A stretch of DNA of 64,000 nt from Paracoccus fistulariae (GTDB lineage Bacteria > Pseudomonadota > Alphaproteobacteria > Rhodobacterales > Rhodobacteraceae), in assembly GCF_028553785.1 (NCBI RefSeq), contig NZ_CP067136.1, forward strand, positions 620,001 to 684,000, in the 5' to 3' direction. The position numbers and the translations under genes are program-made. Below are positions 24,229 through 33,407 of the stretch, one piece after another. The stretch's first letter is position 1. Every line of letters starts with the position of its first letter. A model generated the notes under the pieces. That model did no database searches. It was given only the letters and a program-made list of their open reading frames with translations, and was not told where the DNA came from.

Positions 24229-26019
24229 TCAGCGCCCAATCGCATAGGCCTGCATCAGGCGCGGGGTGGCTGCTGCTGTCAGCATCCCATCCGGGTCGCG
24301 CTGCGCGGCGGTCAGTCGGCCAATGGTCCAGGGCTCCGATACAATGACGTCATGGCCGCGGCGGCGCAGCTCTTCAATGACCGCATCGCCGAACTGTGGT
24401 TCCAGCATCAGCGCGCCCGGCTTTGCATCGCGGGGATAGAAACTGGCCTGGAAATGCATGCTGTGGAACAGCGGCGAATCCATGCCCTGCTGCATCGGGA
24501 TGCCGTGGTTGACATAGCGCAGGAACCAGATGAGTTGCCACTGATCCTGCTGATCGCCGCCCGGTGTTCCAAAGGCGATGCGGGTGCCGTCCTTTTCAGC
24601 CATCGAGGGCGTCAGCGTCGTGCGTGGCCGCGATCCGGGGCGCAGCGTGCCGGGCAGGTTTTCGCGCAGCCAGAACATCTGGGCCCGGCTGTTCAGCGGG
24701 AAGCCAAGTCCCGGAATCACCGGATTGGATTGCAGCCACCCGCCCGAGGGCGTGGCGCTGACCATATTGCCCCATCGGTCCACGATATCGAGATGCACGG
24801 TATCGCCGCGTCGTTCGGTCAGATGCGCCATGGTCGGCTCTCCGGCGCTGTCACCGCGCAGGGCGTTGAAATCGGTAGCCGCGCGAAGGATCGCGTCCTG
24901 CGCCAGATGTTCCATACCCGCTACGTGGCCCGGCCGCTGTTCAAGACTGGCTTCTGGCCCGATAAGCTTCGCGCGTGCTGCGGCGTAATCATCGCTGAGC
25001 AGATAGTCGATGGGAATATCGAAGAAGTCCGGATCGCCATAATAGGCTTCCCGGTCAGCATAGGCGAGCTTCATAGCCTCGACCACGGTATGGACGAAAT
25101 CGGCGCCCATCGGGTCCATCGCCGCAAGATCGACATGTTTCAAGATCTGAAGCGCCTGAAGCAGAACCGGACCCTGCGACCAGCTTTGGGTCTTGTGGAT
25201 CGTCCAGCCTTTATATTCGACGCTCAGCGGGGTTTCCCAGCTTGCCCTCCACCGCGCCAGATCGGCACGCGCCAGAACGCCCGAATGCGCGGATCTCGAT
25301 ACGTCCATCACGCAGGCATCGGACAGGTAGTCGCAGATGGCGTCGGCAACGAAGCCTTCCGCCCAGATCCGGCGCGCATCGTCGATCCGGGCCGTGCGGT
25401 CCGCGCCCTGGGCCTCATCGCAGATGCGGTGATAAGTTGCGGCAAGATCGGGATTTCGAAACAGCGACCATGCAGCCGGTGCTGCGCCTCCGGGCAGCCA
25501 GGTGTCGAAGCTGGAGGGCCATTCATCGCGGAAGAAATCGGCCAGCGAGGCAATCGTGTTGGCGACGCGCGGCAAGACCGGGTGGCCGTCACGGGCATAG
25601 GCGATTGCAGGGGCAAGCACTTCGGCCAGTTCCATCGTGCCATGATCGCGCAGCATCAGCATCCAGCCATCGAAGGCACCAGGGACGACTGTCGCCAGAA
25701 GACCGGAGCCGGGGATCAGACCATCGCCGAACTGGGCGCGGTAATGTTCCATCGTTGCGCCCTGGGGCGCCACGCCCTGGGCACAAAGCACCCGCGTCTG
25801 CCCGGATCCGGCGTCATGGATGATGGCAGGCATATCGCCTGCCGGGCCGTTCAGGTGCGGTTCGACCACCTGCAGGGTCAGGCCGGTCGCGACGGCGGCA
25901 TCGAAGGCATTGCCGCCCTTTTCCAGAATGGCCATTCCCACCGCCGAGGCGATCCAATGGGTCGTGGTCACGGCGCCGAATGTGCCGCGAATATCGGGGC
26001 GGGTGGTAAAGTCGTTCAT
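24229..26019 (-). CDS. Gamma-glutamyltransferase-family Ntn hydrolase, probably cytoplasmic
   Basis: The 596-residue protein has the family N-terminal block (AVTTTHWIASAVGMAILEKGG, NAFDAAVATGLTLQVVEPH) and the autocatalytic threonine in ERRGDTVHLDIVD (Thr407), where the precursor is cut to give the small subunit. SATPSGGW and GTPGGDQQDQWQ are further landmarks. There is no signal peptide, whereas classical GGTs are periplasmic, so it should act on compounds after import. It is co-transcribed with a Dpp-type transporter and DUF1028. It could hydrolyse gamma-glutamyl amides or related N-acyl bonds; the precise substrate is unknown. Confidence 0.9.
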   Translation of the reverse strand: MNDFTTRPDIRGTFGAVTTTHWIASAVGMAILEKGGNAFDAAVATGLTLQVVEPHLNGPAGDMPAIIHDAGSGQTRVLCAQGVAPQGATMEHYRAQFGDGLIPGSGLLATVVPGAFDGWMLMLRDHGTMELAEVLAPAIAYARDGHPVLPRVANTIASLADFFRDEWPSSFDTWLPGGAAPAAWSLFRNPDLAATYHRICDEAQGADRTARIDDARRIWAEGFVADAICDYLSDACVMDVSRSAHSGVLARADLARWRASWETPLSVEYKGWTIHKTQSWSQGPVLLQALQILKHVDLAAMDPMGADFVHTVVEAMKLAYADREAYYGDPDFFDIPIDYLLSDDYAAARAKLIGPEASLEQRPGHVAGMEHLAQDAILRAATDFNALRGDSAGEPTMAHLTERRGDTVHLDIVDRWGNMVSATPSGGWLQSNPVIPGLGFPLNSRAQMFWLRENLPGTLRPGSRPRTTLTPSMAEKDGTRIAFGTPGGDQQDQWQLIWFLRYVNHGIPMQQGMDSPLFHSMHFQASFYPRDAKPGALMLEPQFGDAVIEELRRRGHDVIVSEPWTIGRLTAAQRDPDGMLTAAATPRLMQAYAIGR

Positions 26020-26028
26020 GTCGTCCTC

Positions 26029-26892
26029 TCAGTCTTCGCGCGGGTCAAGCGCGTCGCGCAGTCCGTCGCCCAGAAGGTTGAAACCAAGCACCACAAGGAA
26101 GATCGCGATCCCCGGCCAAAGCGCCATCCAGGGCGCCTGAACCATGAAGCCCTTGGCGGTGTTCAGCATTGCGCCCCAGCTTGGCGCTGGCGGCTGTTGG
26201 CCCAGTCCCAGAAAGGACAGCGAGGCCTCGGCGATGATCGCGCTTGCGACGGTCAGGGTGGACTGGACCAGCACCGGCGGCAGAATATTGGGGAAAATAT
26301 AGCGGCGAAGGATCACCGGGGTCGAAAGCCCTATGGCATTGGCGCTTTCCACATAATCCTCTGCAACGACATTCAGCGTCTGGCCGCGTGTCAGCCGGAT
26401 GAAAACAGGGGTGGCTGCGATGCCGATAGCGATCATCGCATTGGTCAGAGACGGCCCCAGAAACGAGGCGAGCGCAATGGCGAGGATCAGGAAAGGGATC
26501 GAGAGCAACGCTTCGGTGCAGCGAGAGATCACCGCGTCGATCCAGCCGCCGAAATAACCGGCAAGCATCCCCAGGGGCACCCCGACAAGCAGCGCAATGG
26601 CCACCGAGACGACACCGGCCAGCAGCGAGGCACGCGCCCCCCAGATCATCCGCGAGAACTGGTCGCGCCCAAGTTCGTCCGTGCCAAGCCAATGCGCGGC
26701 TGAAGGCGCCTGCCGAACAGCGCCCCAATCGGTCGCGCTTGGGTCGGCAATGGGAAGGATCGATGCCGTCAGCGCCAGAAAGGCAAACAGCGCCACCAGA
26801 ACCGCACCGAACATTGCGCTTCGATGAGAGCGAAGCTTGCGCCAGACACGGCTTTTGGCGCGCGGCAGGACAGGAGCGGCAATCTCGGCCAT
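26029..26892 (-). CDS. ABC transporter permease, DppC type
   Basis: The 287-residue inner-membrane permease carries the DppC landmarks HWLGTDELGRDQFSRMIWGA, about six spans, and the EAA loop region YVESANAIGLSTPVILRRYI. The C-terminus FNLLGDGLRDALDPRED is standard. Its start overlaps the stop of the DppB-type gene by one base. With that protein it forms the channel for the solute delivered by the binding protein at 27903-29405. Confidence 0.94.
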   Translation of the reverse strand: MAEIAAPVLPRAKSRVWRKLRSHRSAMFGAVLVALFAFLALTASILPIADPSATDWGAVRQAPSAAHWLGTDELGRDQFSRMIWGARASLLAGVVSVAIALLVGVPLGMLAGYFGGWIDAVISRCTEALLSIPFLILAIALASFLGPSLTNAMIAIGIAATPVFIRLTRGQTLNVVAEDYVESANAIGLSTPVILRRYIFPNILPPVLVQSTLTVASAIIAEASLSFLGLGQQPPAPSWGAMLNTAKGFMVQAPWMALWPGIAIFLVVLGFNLLGDGLRDALDPRED

Positions 26893-27836
26893 CAGCTCAG
26901 CCTCAAACGGGGGTTGAGAAGGACATTCGCTGCGTCAGCGACCAGGTTCATCAGGATGAAGCCGATGGCGGTGACAAGGACCACCGCCTGTACCACCGCA
27001 TAGTCGCGGCTGAAGACCGCATCCACAACCATTTTTCCGAAGCCGGGAATGGTGAAGATCTGTTCTGTCAGGACGGCCCCTGCGATCAGTTCGCCAAACA
27101 GCAGGGCGATCAGGGTCACCACCGGGGTCAGCGCATTGCGGAAGGCGTGGCGCAGGATCACGCGGCGCTCGGCAAGGCCCTTGGCGCGGGCGGTACGCAC
27201 ATAATCCTGCCGCATTACCCCCAGCATGGCCGAGCGCGTATGCCGCATCAGTGAGGCGGCCAGCCCGGTGCCCAGAACGAAGGCGGGCATGAGCATGGTG
27301 CGCAGCGATTGAACAGGATCCTCGGTCAGCGGTACATAGCCAGAAGCGGGCAGAAGCTGCCACTTTACCGAGACCAGCAGGATCAGCATGATCCCAAGCC
27401 AGAAGTTCGGAATGGACAGGCCGGACAGCGCGACGACATTCGCGGCGTAATCTGTGGCCGTGCCTTTGCGCACGGCCGACAGGATCCCCGCGGGAATGCC
27501 GATCACGATGGCGAAGATCATCGACATCACGGCAAGCTGAATGGTGACGGGCAGTTTTGACAGGATCATGTCGCTGACCGGAAGCCCCGTGCGGATCGAA
27601 ACGCCCAGATCACCCTGAACGACGCCCTTGGCCCAAAGCAGATATTGCATCCAGACCGGCTTGTTGAGGTTATAGAGTTCGCGCAGCCGGTCCAGAGTCT
27701 CGGGGTCGCGATCCTCTCCGGCCAGGGCCAGAACGGGATCGCCGGGCAGCATCTTTTGCAGCGTGAAGACGAAGACCGAGATCAGGATCAGCGTCGGGAT
27801 CGAGATCAGCAAGCGTCGTGCCAGATATGAAAGCAT
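26892..27836 (-). CDS. ABC transporter permease, DppB type
   Basis: The 314-residue inner-membrane protein begins MLSYLARRLLISIPTLILIS, as in DppB/GsiC. It has the periplasmic segment LPGDPVLALAGEDRDPETL, the ARAKGLAERRVILRHAFRNA ATPase-contact loop and about six spans. It lies 66 bp after the binding-protein gene and directly before DppC. The family transports di- and oligopeptides or glutathione. The neighbouring GGT-like enzyme makes a gamma-glutamyl compound plausible, as in the GsiABCD glutathione system (inference). Confidence 0.94.
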   Translation of the reverse strand: MLSYLARRLLISIPTLILISVFVFTLQKMLPGDPVLALAGEDRDPETLDRLRELYNLNKPVWMQYLLWAKGVVQGDLGVSIRTGLPVSDMILSKLPVTIQLAVMSMIFAIVIGIPAGILSAVRKGTATDYAANVVALSGLSIPNFWLGIMLILLVSVKWQLLPASGYVPLTEDPVQSLRTMLMPAFVLGTGLAASLMRHTRSAMLGVMRQDYVRTARAKGLAERRVILRHAFRNALTPVVTLIALLFGELIAGAVLTEQIFTIPGFGKMVVDAVFSRDYAVVQAVVLVTAIGFILMNLVADAANVLLNPRLRLS

Positions 27837-27902
27837 GGTCCCCCCAAGGGATCGTCAGACAGGGTGCCGGGCGACGAGATGCCGCCCGGCCCGGTTCGCG
27901 GA

Positions 27903-29405
27903 TCACTGCTTCAGTTCGATATTTTCCAGTCGGATCATGCCGTCCGAATATGCGGTGAAGCCCGCCACCTTGTCCGAGACGCCGTAAAGCCAGGCCTCGT
28001 TGTAAAGGTAGAACAGCGGCTGTTCCTCGTTCAGGATCACATTGGCCTCGTGATAAAGTGCCTTGCGCTTTTCCACATCGCTCTCGGCGCGGGCTTCGGC
28101 CAGGATCCTGTCGATCTCGGCGTTGGAATAGCCGCCATCGTTGAACCCGCCGCCGGTCGAGACAAAGCCGGTGATATTGCCGTCAGGGTCGATCCGTCCC
28201 GACCAGCCGACCTGGCTGGCCTGGAAGTCGCCCGATTTCTGATCGGTCAGCATGGTCGCGAATTCCTTCGCGCTCAGGCTGATATTGATCCCGGCCTCGG
28301 CCGCCATCGCCTGGATCATCTGAACGACCTGCTGGCTTTCCGGCCGGTTGGGAAACTGCAGCTCCAACTCAAGCGGGGTCGAGACACCTGCCTCGGCAAT
28401 CAGAGCCTTTGCCTTTTCGATGTCGCGGGCCGGTACCGGGAAGGCCGGGTCGAAATAGGGGCTTGCGGTCGATACGAACTGGCTGGCCGGAGCGTTCAGC
28501 CCGGCAAAGACGACCTGGTTGATCGCCGCGCGGTCGATGCTCAGCGACAGCGCATCGCGCAGGCGGGCGTCCTTGCCGAAGGGATTATCCGCTTTGGCGC
28601 CGTTCATGATGTTGAAGGTAATGCCCTGATAGCCCAACCCTTCCGCCTTGGCAAAGACGAGGTTCCCGGCATTTTCAACGGTTTGAGCATCCGTCGCGGC
28701 CAGACGGTTGATCAGATCCAGATCGCCCGATTGCAGATTGGCCAGTCTTACGGTGCTGTCGGGGATCGGCAGATAGGTCACGCGATCAATCTTGATCGCA
28801 TCGGCATTCCAATAATCGCCGAATTTCTCCAGCTCTATCTTGTCCTGAGCGACCCGGCTGACGAATTTGAATGGCCCCGAGCAGACCGGGTTCGCTGCGA
28901 CGTCGCTGTCAAAACTTGACGGAGACAGCATGATCCCCGCGCGGTCTGCAAGCTGCGCCAATAGCGGTGCATCCGGGGCAGAGAGGTTCAACCGGACATG
29001 TGTCGCATCCAGCACCTCGACCGATTCCACCGAACTCAATTCGGTCTTGCGTACGCTGTCATCCAGCGTCTTCGAACGCTCGATATTGGCCTTGACGGCC
29101 GCCGCATCGAAGGGGGTGCCATCATGAAACACGACGCCCTCGCGCAGCGTCATGTCAAGCGCCTTGCCGTCCTCGCTGAAGCTCCATTCCGTGGCAAGCT
29201 GCGGGATCAGCGACAAGTCCGCGCCCACATCGATCAGCTTGTCGCACAGCGCGGTAAAGACAATGCGGCCGACAAAGGTTCGACTGCGGTCAGGATCCAG
29301 CGCATCGGGATCGCTTTCCAGCCCGATTCGCAAGGTCTGCGCCTGTGCGGCAAGAGCCGAGCTGCTCAGCAACGCGGCAAGAAGGACGGTTTGAGTGAGT
29401 TTCAT
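27903..29405 (-). CDS. ABC transporter periplasmic solute-binding protein, DppA/OppA family
   Basis: The 500-residue protein belongs to family 5 extracellular solute-binding proteins. I chose ATG 29405, giving a clean signal peptide (MKLTQTVLLAALLSSSALAA with cleavage near AQA), over upstream in-frame codons that encode arginine-rich non-signal sequence. The start overlaps the stop of the OppF gene (ATGA). Landmarks are QLATEWSFSEDGKALDMTLR, VVFHDGTPFDAAAVK and SLSIDRAAINQVVF. It binds the imported peptide-like solute in the periplasm and hands it to the DppB/DppC-type permeases encoded next. Confidence 0.93.
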   Translation of the reverse strand: MKLTQTVLLAALLSSSALAAQAQTLRIGLESDPDALDPDRSRTFVGRIVFTALCDKLIDVGADLSLIPQLATEWSFSEDGKALDMTLREGVVFHDGTPFDAAAVKANIERSKTLDDSVRKTELSSVESVEVLDATHVRLNLSAPDAPLLAQLADRAGIMLSPSSFDSDVAANPVCSGPFKFVSRVAQDKIELEKFGDYWNADAIKIDRVTYLPIPDSTVRLANLQSGDLDLINRLAATDAQTVENAGNLVFAKAEGLGYQGITFNIMNGAKADNPFGKDARLRDALSLSIDRAAINQVVFAGLNAPASQFVSTASPYFDPAFPVPARDIEKAKALIAEAGVSTPLELELQFPNRPESQQVVQMIQAMAAEAGINISLSAKEFATMLTDQKSGDFQASQVGWSGRIDPDGNITGFVSTGGGFNDGGYSNAEIDRILAEARAESDVEKRKALYHEANVILNEEQPLFYLYNEAWLYGVSDKVAGFTAYSDGMIRLENIELKQ

Positions 29406-30490
29406 CGATTGTTCCCCTGTTGGCTGTTGTTTTCGGTTTGACCCATGGCGTCGCGGTAAAGCCGGAACCTTGCCTCTGCGGCGGCACTGCGTTTGGGTGC
29501 GACTGGCATCACATCGGTTGCCTCGCCGATGTCGCGCCAACGCAGGCAGGCGACCTCGCTCATCTCGCCGGTGGGTTCCGCGGGCGGACGTGTGCGGGCG
29601 CATTCATCTCGGGCGAATTCGCAGCGGGTGCGGAAATGGCAGCCCGTTGGCGGGTCGATGGGGCTGGGCGTCTCGCCGGCTAGTCCGGCGCCGCCGCCGC
29701 CATCAGGTCCGGGAATCGCGGCCAGAAGCGCGCGAGTATAAGGATGGCGCGGGCGCTCGAAGATTGCATCTGTCGGACCCGTCTCGACGATCCGGCCAAG
29801 ATACATGACAGCCACCCGGTCGCTCATCTGGCGGATCACAGCCAGATCATGCGCAATGACGATCAGGGTCAGGCCAAGACTGTCGCGCAGGTCCGACAGC
29901 AGGTTGATCACCTGTGCCTGCACCGAGACATCCAGCGCGCTGACCGGCTCATCCCCGATCAGAACCCTGGGGCCAGAGGCCAGGGCTCGCGCAATTCCGA
30001 TCCGCTGGCGCTGACCACCGGAAAATTCATGCGGAAAGCGATCCATATGTTCCGGTCGCAGCCCGACCTGTGACAACAACCTTGCGACCTCTGCCCGGCG
30101 CTGGCTTGCGGTCATTTCGGGCCTGTGCGCCTCAAGCGGTTCGGCCACCAGCTTCGCGACCGTCAGGCGCGGGTTGAGCGATGAGAACGGGTCCTGGAAA
30201 ATGAACTGTACATCTCGGCGCAATTGGCGCAGATCGGCGCCCGCAATATCGGAAATATCGTGCCCCTCTATGGTGATCCGGCCCGAACTCGGTGTCAGCA
30301 GCCGCATCAGAAGGCGCGCCAGTGTCGATTTTCCGCAGCCCGATTCGCCAACGATCGCGAAAGTCTCGCCCTTGTTGACCGATAGCGAGACACCATCGAC
30401 GGCGTGAAGCAGCCGGGACGGTTTCAGAAATCCGCCACCCACGTCAAAGCGCTTGGAAAGGTCTGCGGCTTCGATCATGGGGCGGTTCAT
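29402..30490 (-). CDS. ABC transporter ATP-binding protein, OppF/DppF type
   Basis: The 362-residue ATPase has Walker [10 protein letters not shown], signature FSGGQRQRIGIARAL, Walker B VLIGDEPVSALDV, and the C-terminal oligopeptide domain with the cysteine cluster CHFRTRCEFARDEC. ATG 30490 overlaps the OppD stop (ATGA); further upstream in-frame sequence lies inside oppD and is unlikely to be used. The C-terminus after the cysteine domain carries an extra tail rich in Ala, Arg, Asn and Gln. It works as a heterodimer with the OppD-type ATPase. Confidence 0.93.
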   Translation of the reverse strand: MNRPMIEAADLSKRFDVGGGFLKPSRLLHAVDGVSLSVNKGETFAIVGESGCGKSTLARLLMRLLTPSSGRITIEGHDISDIAGADLRQLRRDVQFIFQDPFSSLNPRLTVAKLVAEPLEAHRPEMTASQRRAEVARLLSQVGLRPEHMDRFPHEFSGGQRQRIGIARALASGPRVLIGDEPVSALDVSVQAQVINLLSDLRDSLGLTLIVIAHDLAVIRQMSDRVAVMYLGRIVETGPTDAIFERPRHPYTRALLAAIPGPDGGGGAGLAGETPSPIDPPTGCHFRTRCEFARDECARTRPPAEPTGEMSEVACLRWRDIGEATDVMPVAPKRSAAAEARFRLYRDAMGQTENNSQQGNNR

Positions 30491-31485
30491 GCGGCGCCTT
30501 TCAGCTTGTGTTCCAGCGGGGCGAAGTGGCAGGCCGCGAAATGGCGCATTGCAAGTTCCTGCAACGGTGGCGTCTGGCGGCATTCGCTGCGCGCAAAGGG
30601 GCAACGCGTGGAGAAGCGGCACCCCTCCGGCATGGTCTCGATCGAGGGTACGATACCGGGCACCGTCGCCAGCCTTTCCCGAGGTCCGCGCAAGGGCGGG
30701 ATCGAGGACATGAGGCCGATGGTATAGGGATGCTGTGGATCGGTGAAAATCGCTTCGACCGGGCCGGTTTCGACGATCCGCCCGGCATACATGACCGCCA
30801 CCCGCGTCGCGACCTCGGCCACGACACCAAGATCATGTGTGATCAGGATCGTGCCCATGTGACGCTCGGTCTGGAGGCGGGCGATCAGCCGCAGGATCTG
30901 CGCCTGAATGGTCACATCCAGCGCGGTGGTCGGCTCGTCCGCGATCAGCAGCGCCGGATTGTTGACCAGCGCCATGGCAATCATCACCCGCTGCCGCATC
31001 CCGCCAGAAAGCTGATGCGGATAGTCGCGAAGCCGCCTCTCGGCTGCTGGTATTCCAACCAGACGCAGCATCTCCAGCGCCTGATCCATCCCGTCGCCCG
31101 GATTATGCTGACGCCAGGCTTCCGCGATCTGGTCGCCGATGCGATAGGCCGGGTTCAGGCTGGACATAGGTTCCTGAAAGATCATCCCGATCCGGCTGCC
31201 GCGTAGGCGTTTCAGCGAGGCAAGATCGCGCAGATCGATATCCTGGCCGTCGAACTCCATGCTGCCCCGTAATCCCGCGCTCAGCGCGGGCGCCAGAAGC
31301 CCCATGATCGAAAGCGAGGTCAGACTTTTACCGCAACCCGACTCGCCCACAACACAGAGGGTTTCCCCGCGTGACACCGAAAACGAAACGCCGTCCAACA
31401 AGGGTGCGGCATGGCCCCGGACATTCAGGGACACATCCCGCAGGCTGAGAAGGTTGTCGTTGTCGTCGGTCAGAGCTGTCACCAT
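30487..31485 (-). CDS. ABC transporter ATP-binding protein, OppD/DppD type
   Basis: The 332-residue ATPase has Walker A GESGCGKS, signature [15 protein letters not shown], Walker [14 protein letters not shown], and the C-terminal [14 protein letters not shown] cysteine motif. It is the first gene of the nine-gene operon running to 21973. The ATG at 31485 is preferred; a TTG at 31497 lies inside the upstream palindrome and would add four residues. The gene order ATPase-ATPase-binding protein-permeases is unusual compared with the binding-protein-first layout of dpp and opp operons. Confidence 0.92.
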   Translation of the reverse strand: MVTALTDDNDNLLSLRDVSLNVRGHAAPLLDGVSFSVSRGETLCVVGESGCGKSLTSLSIMGLLAPALSAGLRGSMEFDGQDIDLRDLASLKRLRGSRIGMIFQEPMSSLNPAYRIGDQIAEAWRQHNPGDGMDQALEMLRLVGIPAAERRLRDYPHQLSGGMRQRVMIAMALVNNPALLIADEPTTALDVTIQAQILRLIARLQTERHMGTILITHDLGVVAEVATRVAVMYAGRIVETGPVEAIFTDPQHPYTIGLMSSIPPLRGPRERLATVPGIVPSIETMPEGCRFSTRCPFARSECRQTPPLQELAMRHFAACHFAPLEHKLKGAA

Positions 31486-31490
31486 CTCTC

Positions 31491-31511
31491 GAACCAATAT
31501 ATGATTGGTTC
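31491..31511. promoter_or_regulatory. Perfect palindromic operator at the head of the oppD operon
   Basis: Arms GAACCAAT (31491-31498) and ATTGGTTC (31504-31511) are exact inverted repeats around ATATG. The site ends 6 bp upstream of the oppD ATG and abuts the candidate -10 box. Binding would block transcription start or early elongation. The FadR-type regulator at the operon end is the likely ligand-controlled binder (inference). Confidence 0.6.
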
Positions 31512-31539
31512 AAGTTAGACGATTCTTCAAATCTGTCAA
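31512..31539 (-). promoter_or_regulatory. Candidate sigma-70 promoter of the oppD operon
   Basis: On the minus strand TTGACA (31539-31534) is followed after 16 bp by TAACTT (31517-31512), a 3/6 match to the -10 box, next to the palindrome. The -35 is perfect and the -10 is weak. Confidence 0.45.
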
Positions 31540-31979
31540 CTGCGCTGAACGGTACAACCTATCCTGAGCGAAATGCCGTCCTGTTTGCCTGCGGAATGTA
31601 TCGCGTAAAGCAAGACGGCGAGCTGTTTGATCTCACGGCTTGATAGTGGGATCCTTTCTCTGGGATGTGAGGATGCCCTAAGGATTCAGCGCCGTGAGGG
31701 CTGTCTGAGATTACAGTCCAGCAGGACCGCTTAGCGGCCAGGGACACGGGCGGCTGCTGCCTTTACCGTTGGAGTGAATGGTGCGGGGTTCATTCATCGC
31801 CTGTCTCTCGCGACAAATGGCCTCATGCACGGCGTTTTAGACTATGTTCACATCCTTAAAGCCTTCTACAGAAAGGATGATTGGTGCGGTGATCGCCGAT
31901 ATGACACAGCTGCGAATAGTGCTGCGATGTTTCAAAGTGCCTCCCGCCAATAAAAAAGAAAATCCAGGACACCGACACA
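31540..31979. other. Intergenic stretch without recognisable gene
   Basis: About 440 bp lie between the oppD promoter and an IS5-family remnant. Short open frames here (such as 31559-31747 minus and 31844-32026 plus) have no recognisable motif or ribosome site. The lower GC and the neighbouring transposase remnant suggest insertion-sequence debris. Confidence 0.5.
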
Positions 31980-32110
31980 TAGGTCCGCGACCAGATGCGC
32001 ATTACGGCTATCTTGATGAGGGCTAGGAAGCTGGCATCGTCTTTATCGTATCTTGCGGCGAAGGGCCGACGGTCTTCAGCTTGTCATCATAGAAGAAAAG
32101 CAGCTCCACC
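31980..32110 (-). pseudogene. IS5-family transposase C-terminal remnant
   Basis: Read on the minus strand, the segment encodes FYDDKLK and then, one base out of frame, DRRPFAARYDKDDASFLALI followed by KIAVMRIWSR. This matches the C-terminal end of IS5-family transposases (KLKDRRR..ATRYDK..). A single missing base separates the two pieces. No inverted repeats or N-terminal part were found. It lies between the accessory operon and tRNA-Ser. Confidence 0.6.
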
Positions 32111-32238
32111 TTTCGCGACCCGTAGTCGGACTGATTTTTTCAGAGCGTATAGACCATGATCGCAAGACAAGGATTGCCAAACCCTAAAATACTTTTTCTC
32201 TTCAATTCTTTGGCGGGTGATTTTGGCTAATTATAAAC

Positions 32239-32328
32239 TGGCGGAGGCGGTGAGATTCGAACTCACGGTGGGCTTCCACCCACGTCGGTTTTCAAGACCG
32301 GTGCATTAAACCACTCTGCCACGCCTCC
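32239..32328 (-). tRNA. tRNA-Ser (UGA)
   Basis: The 90-nt gene on the minus strand folds as a class II tRNA. The acceptor arm begins GGAGGCG, the anticodon loop CTTGAAA has anticodon TGA, a long variable arm (TGGGTGG..CCCACC region) is present, the T-loop is TTCGAAT, and discriminator G plus CCA are encoded. It reads UCA and UCG-type serine codons. Its 3' end faces the accessory half of the window, a common orientation for island attachment. Confidence 0.96.
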
Positions 32329-32372
32329 GACGAGCGCGGCTTACCTGCTTGCGCAGGGCCGCGCAAGCGCCC

Positions 32373-32879
32373 TTAGCGACGAATTGTCACCACATTTCCC
32401 GCGCCGGTGATCTCGATGGACGACAGCCGCGCAAGCTGGATATGCGACAGCGACATTGAGACCGTGATCGTGTCCGTGACCGGGTTCGACGGCAGCCGCG
32501 CCTGCTGGCTGTCGGGCCGGGGCGGCAGGCCGACAAGGCGCAGCCGCAGCACGCCATCCGCATCCGGGCTGATCCGGCCCGGCGGTTGCGGCCGCATCGT
32601 GACCAGGTCAACGGCGGAATAGCCCTTGGTCGGCGCCACGGCCGTGACCACCAGCAGGCGGCCTTCGTTCAAAGGCTCCCATCTGGCGCCGGTGATCTGG
32701 GCGACGGAAGGGCGCTGATCGCCGGTCGAGGCATAGCCGCCCTCGGGTTCAAGGGTGCTTGGGCCCTGACTGCCACCCGATCCCCAGGAAAGCGGGTTCC
32801 AGCCGCTGTCGCTGAAGCGGCCTCCGCAACCGGCAAGCGCCAGGGTCGCGATCAGCAGGGGTGCGGTCAGTTTCGTCAT
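32373..32879 (-). CDS. Putative lipoprotein, conserved hypothetical
   Basis: The 168-residue protein has a lipoprotein signal (MTKLTAPLLIATLALAGC, modified Cys at 18), predicting a lipid-anchored envelope protein. After a Gly/Ser-rich linker, residues about 55-168 form a compact region (ITGARWEPLNEGRLLVVTAV; then SNPVTDTITVSMSLS and IEITGAGNVVTI) likely to be beta-rich. I do not recognise a characterised family. It lies downstream of tRNA-Ser on the same strand, divergent from sufE. Confidence 0.75.
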   Translation of the reverse strand: MTKLTAPLLIATLALAGCGGRFSDSGWNPLSWGSGGSQGPSTLEPEGGYASTGDQRPSVAQITGARWEPLNEGRLLVVTAVAPTKGYSAVDLVTMRPQPPGRISPDADGVLRLRLVGLPPRPDSQQARLPSNPVTDTITVSMSLSHIQLARLSSIEITGAGNVVTIRR

Positions 32880-32996
32880 GTCACCATCCCATTGGTTTTG
32901 ACCAAAGTGTTAGGCCAAATCGCGGGCTGGATAAAGGCTCTTTGACCTTTGGCCGCGCAGGCTCTAACTGCAGGGGGCAGGACAGAGGGAAAGATC

Positions 32997-33407
32997 ATGG
33001 CCACCGAAGCCTTTGAAGATATCGCCGAGACCTTCGAATTTCTGGACGATTGGGAAGACCGCTATCGTCATGTGATCGAATTGGGCAAGGCGATGCCGCC
33101 GATGGAAGAGGCGCTGAAGGTGCCCGCCACCAAGGTCGAGGGCTGTGCCAGTCAGGTCTGGATCATGCCTGCGATCAGCGATGGCCGCTTTGACTTTCAC
33201 GGCGACAGCGACGCAATGATCGTGCGCGGGCTGATCGCGGTTCTGCACGCGCTTTACGCCGGGGTTCCGGTTCAGCAGATCGGCCGGATCGACGCGCCTG
33301 CCGAACTGGCCCGGCTGGGCCTGGACGAGCATCTGTCCTCGCAGCGGTCGAACGGGCTGCGGGCCATGGTCGAGCGGATCAGGCTGCTGGCCGCCGACGC
33401 AGGCTGA
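32997..33407 (+). CDS. sufE: Cysteine desulfuration protein SufE
   Basis: The 136-residue protein is a standard-length SufE. The active cysteine is Cys50 in [11 protein letters not shown]. SufE accepts persulfide sulfur from the cysteine desulfurase SufS and passes it to the SufBCD scaffold. The start ATG 32997 is preceded by GAGGGA; a longer in-frame extension has no support. The 3' end overlaps the convergent mnmA gene by 29 bp. Another Fe-S scaffold-like gene lies further on (40539-40982). Confidence 0.93.
   Translation: MATEAFEDIAETFEFLDDWEDRYRHVIELGKAMPPMEEALKVPATKVEGCASQVWIMPAISDGRFDFHGDSDAMIVRGLIAVLHALYAGVPVQQIGRIDAPAELARLGLDEHLSSQRSNGLRAMVERIRLLAADAG

Noticed and set aside
24352..26703. 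783-codon plus-strand open frame over the GGT and DppC genes
   Set aside because: Spans two real minus-strand genes and their junction, with no motif of its own.
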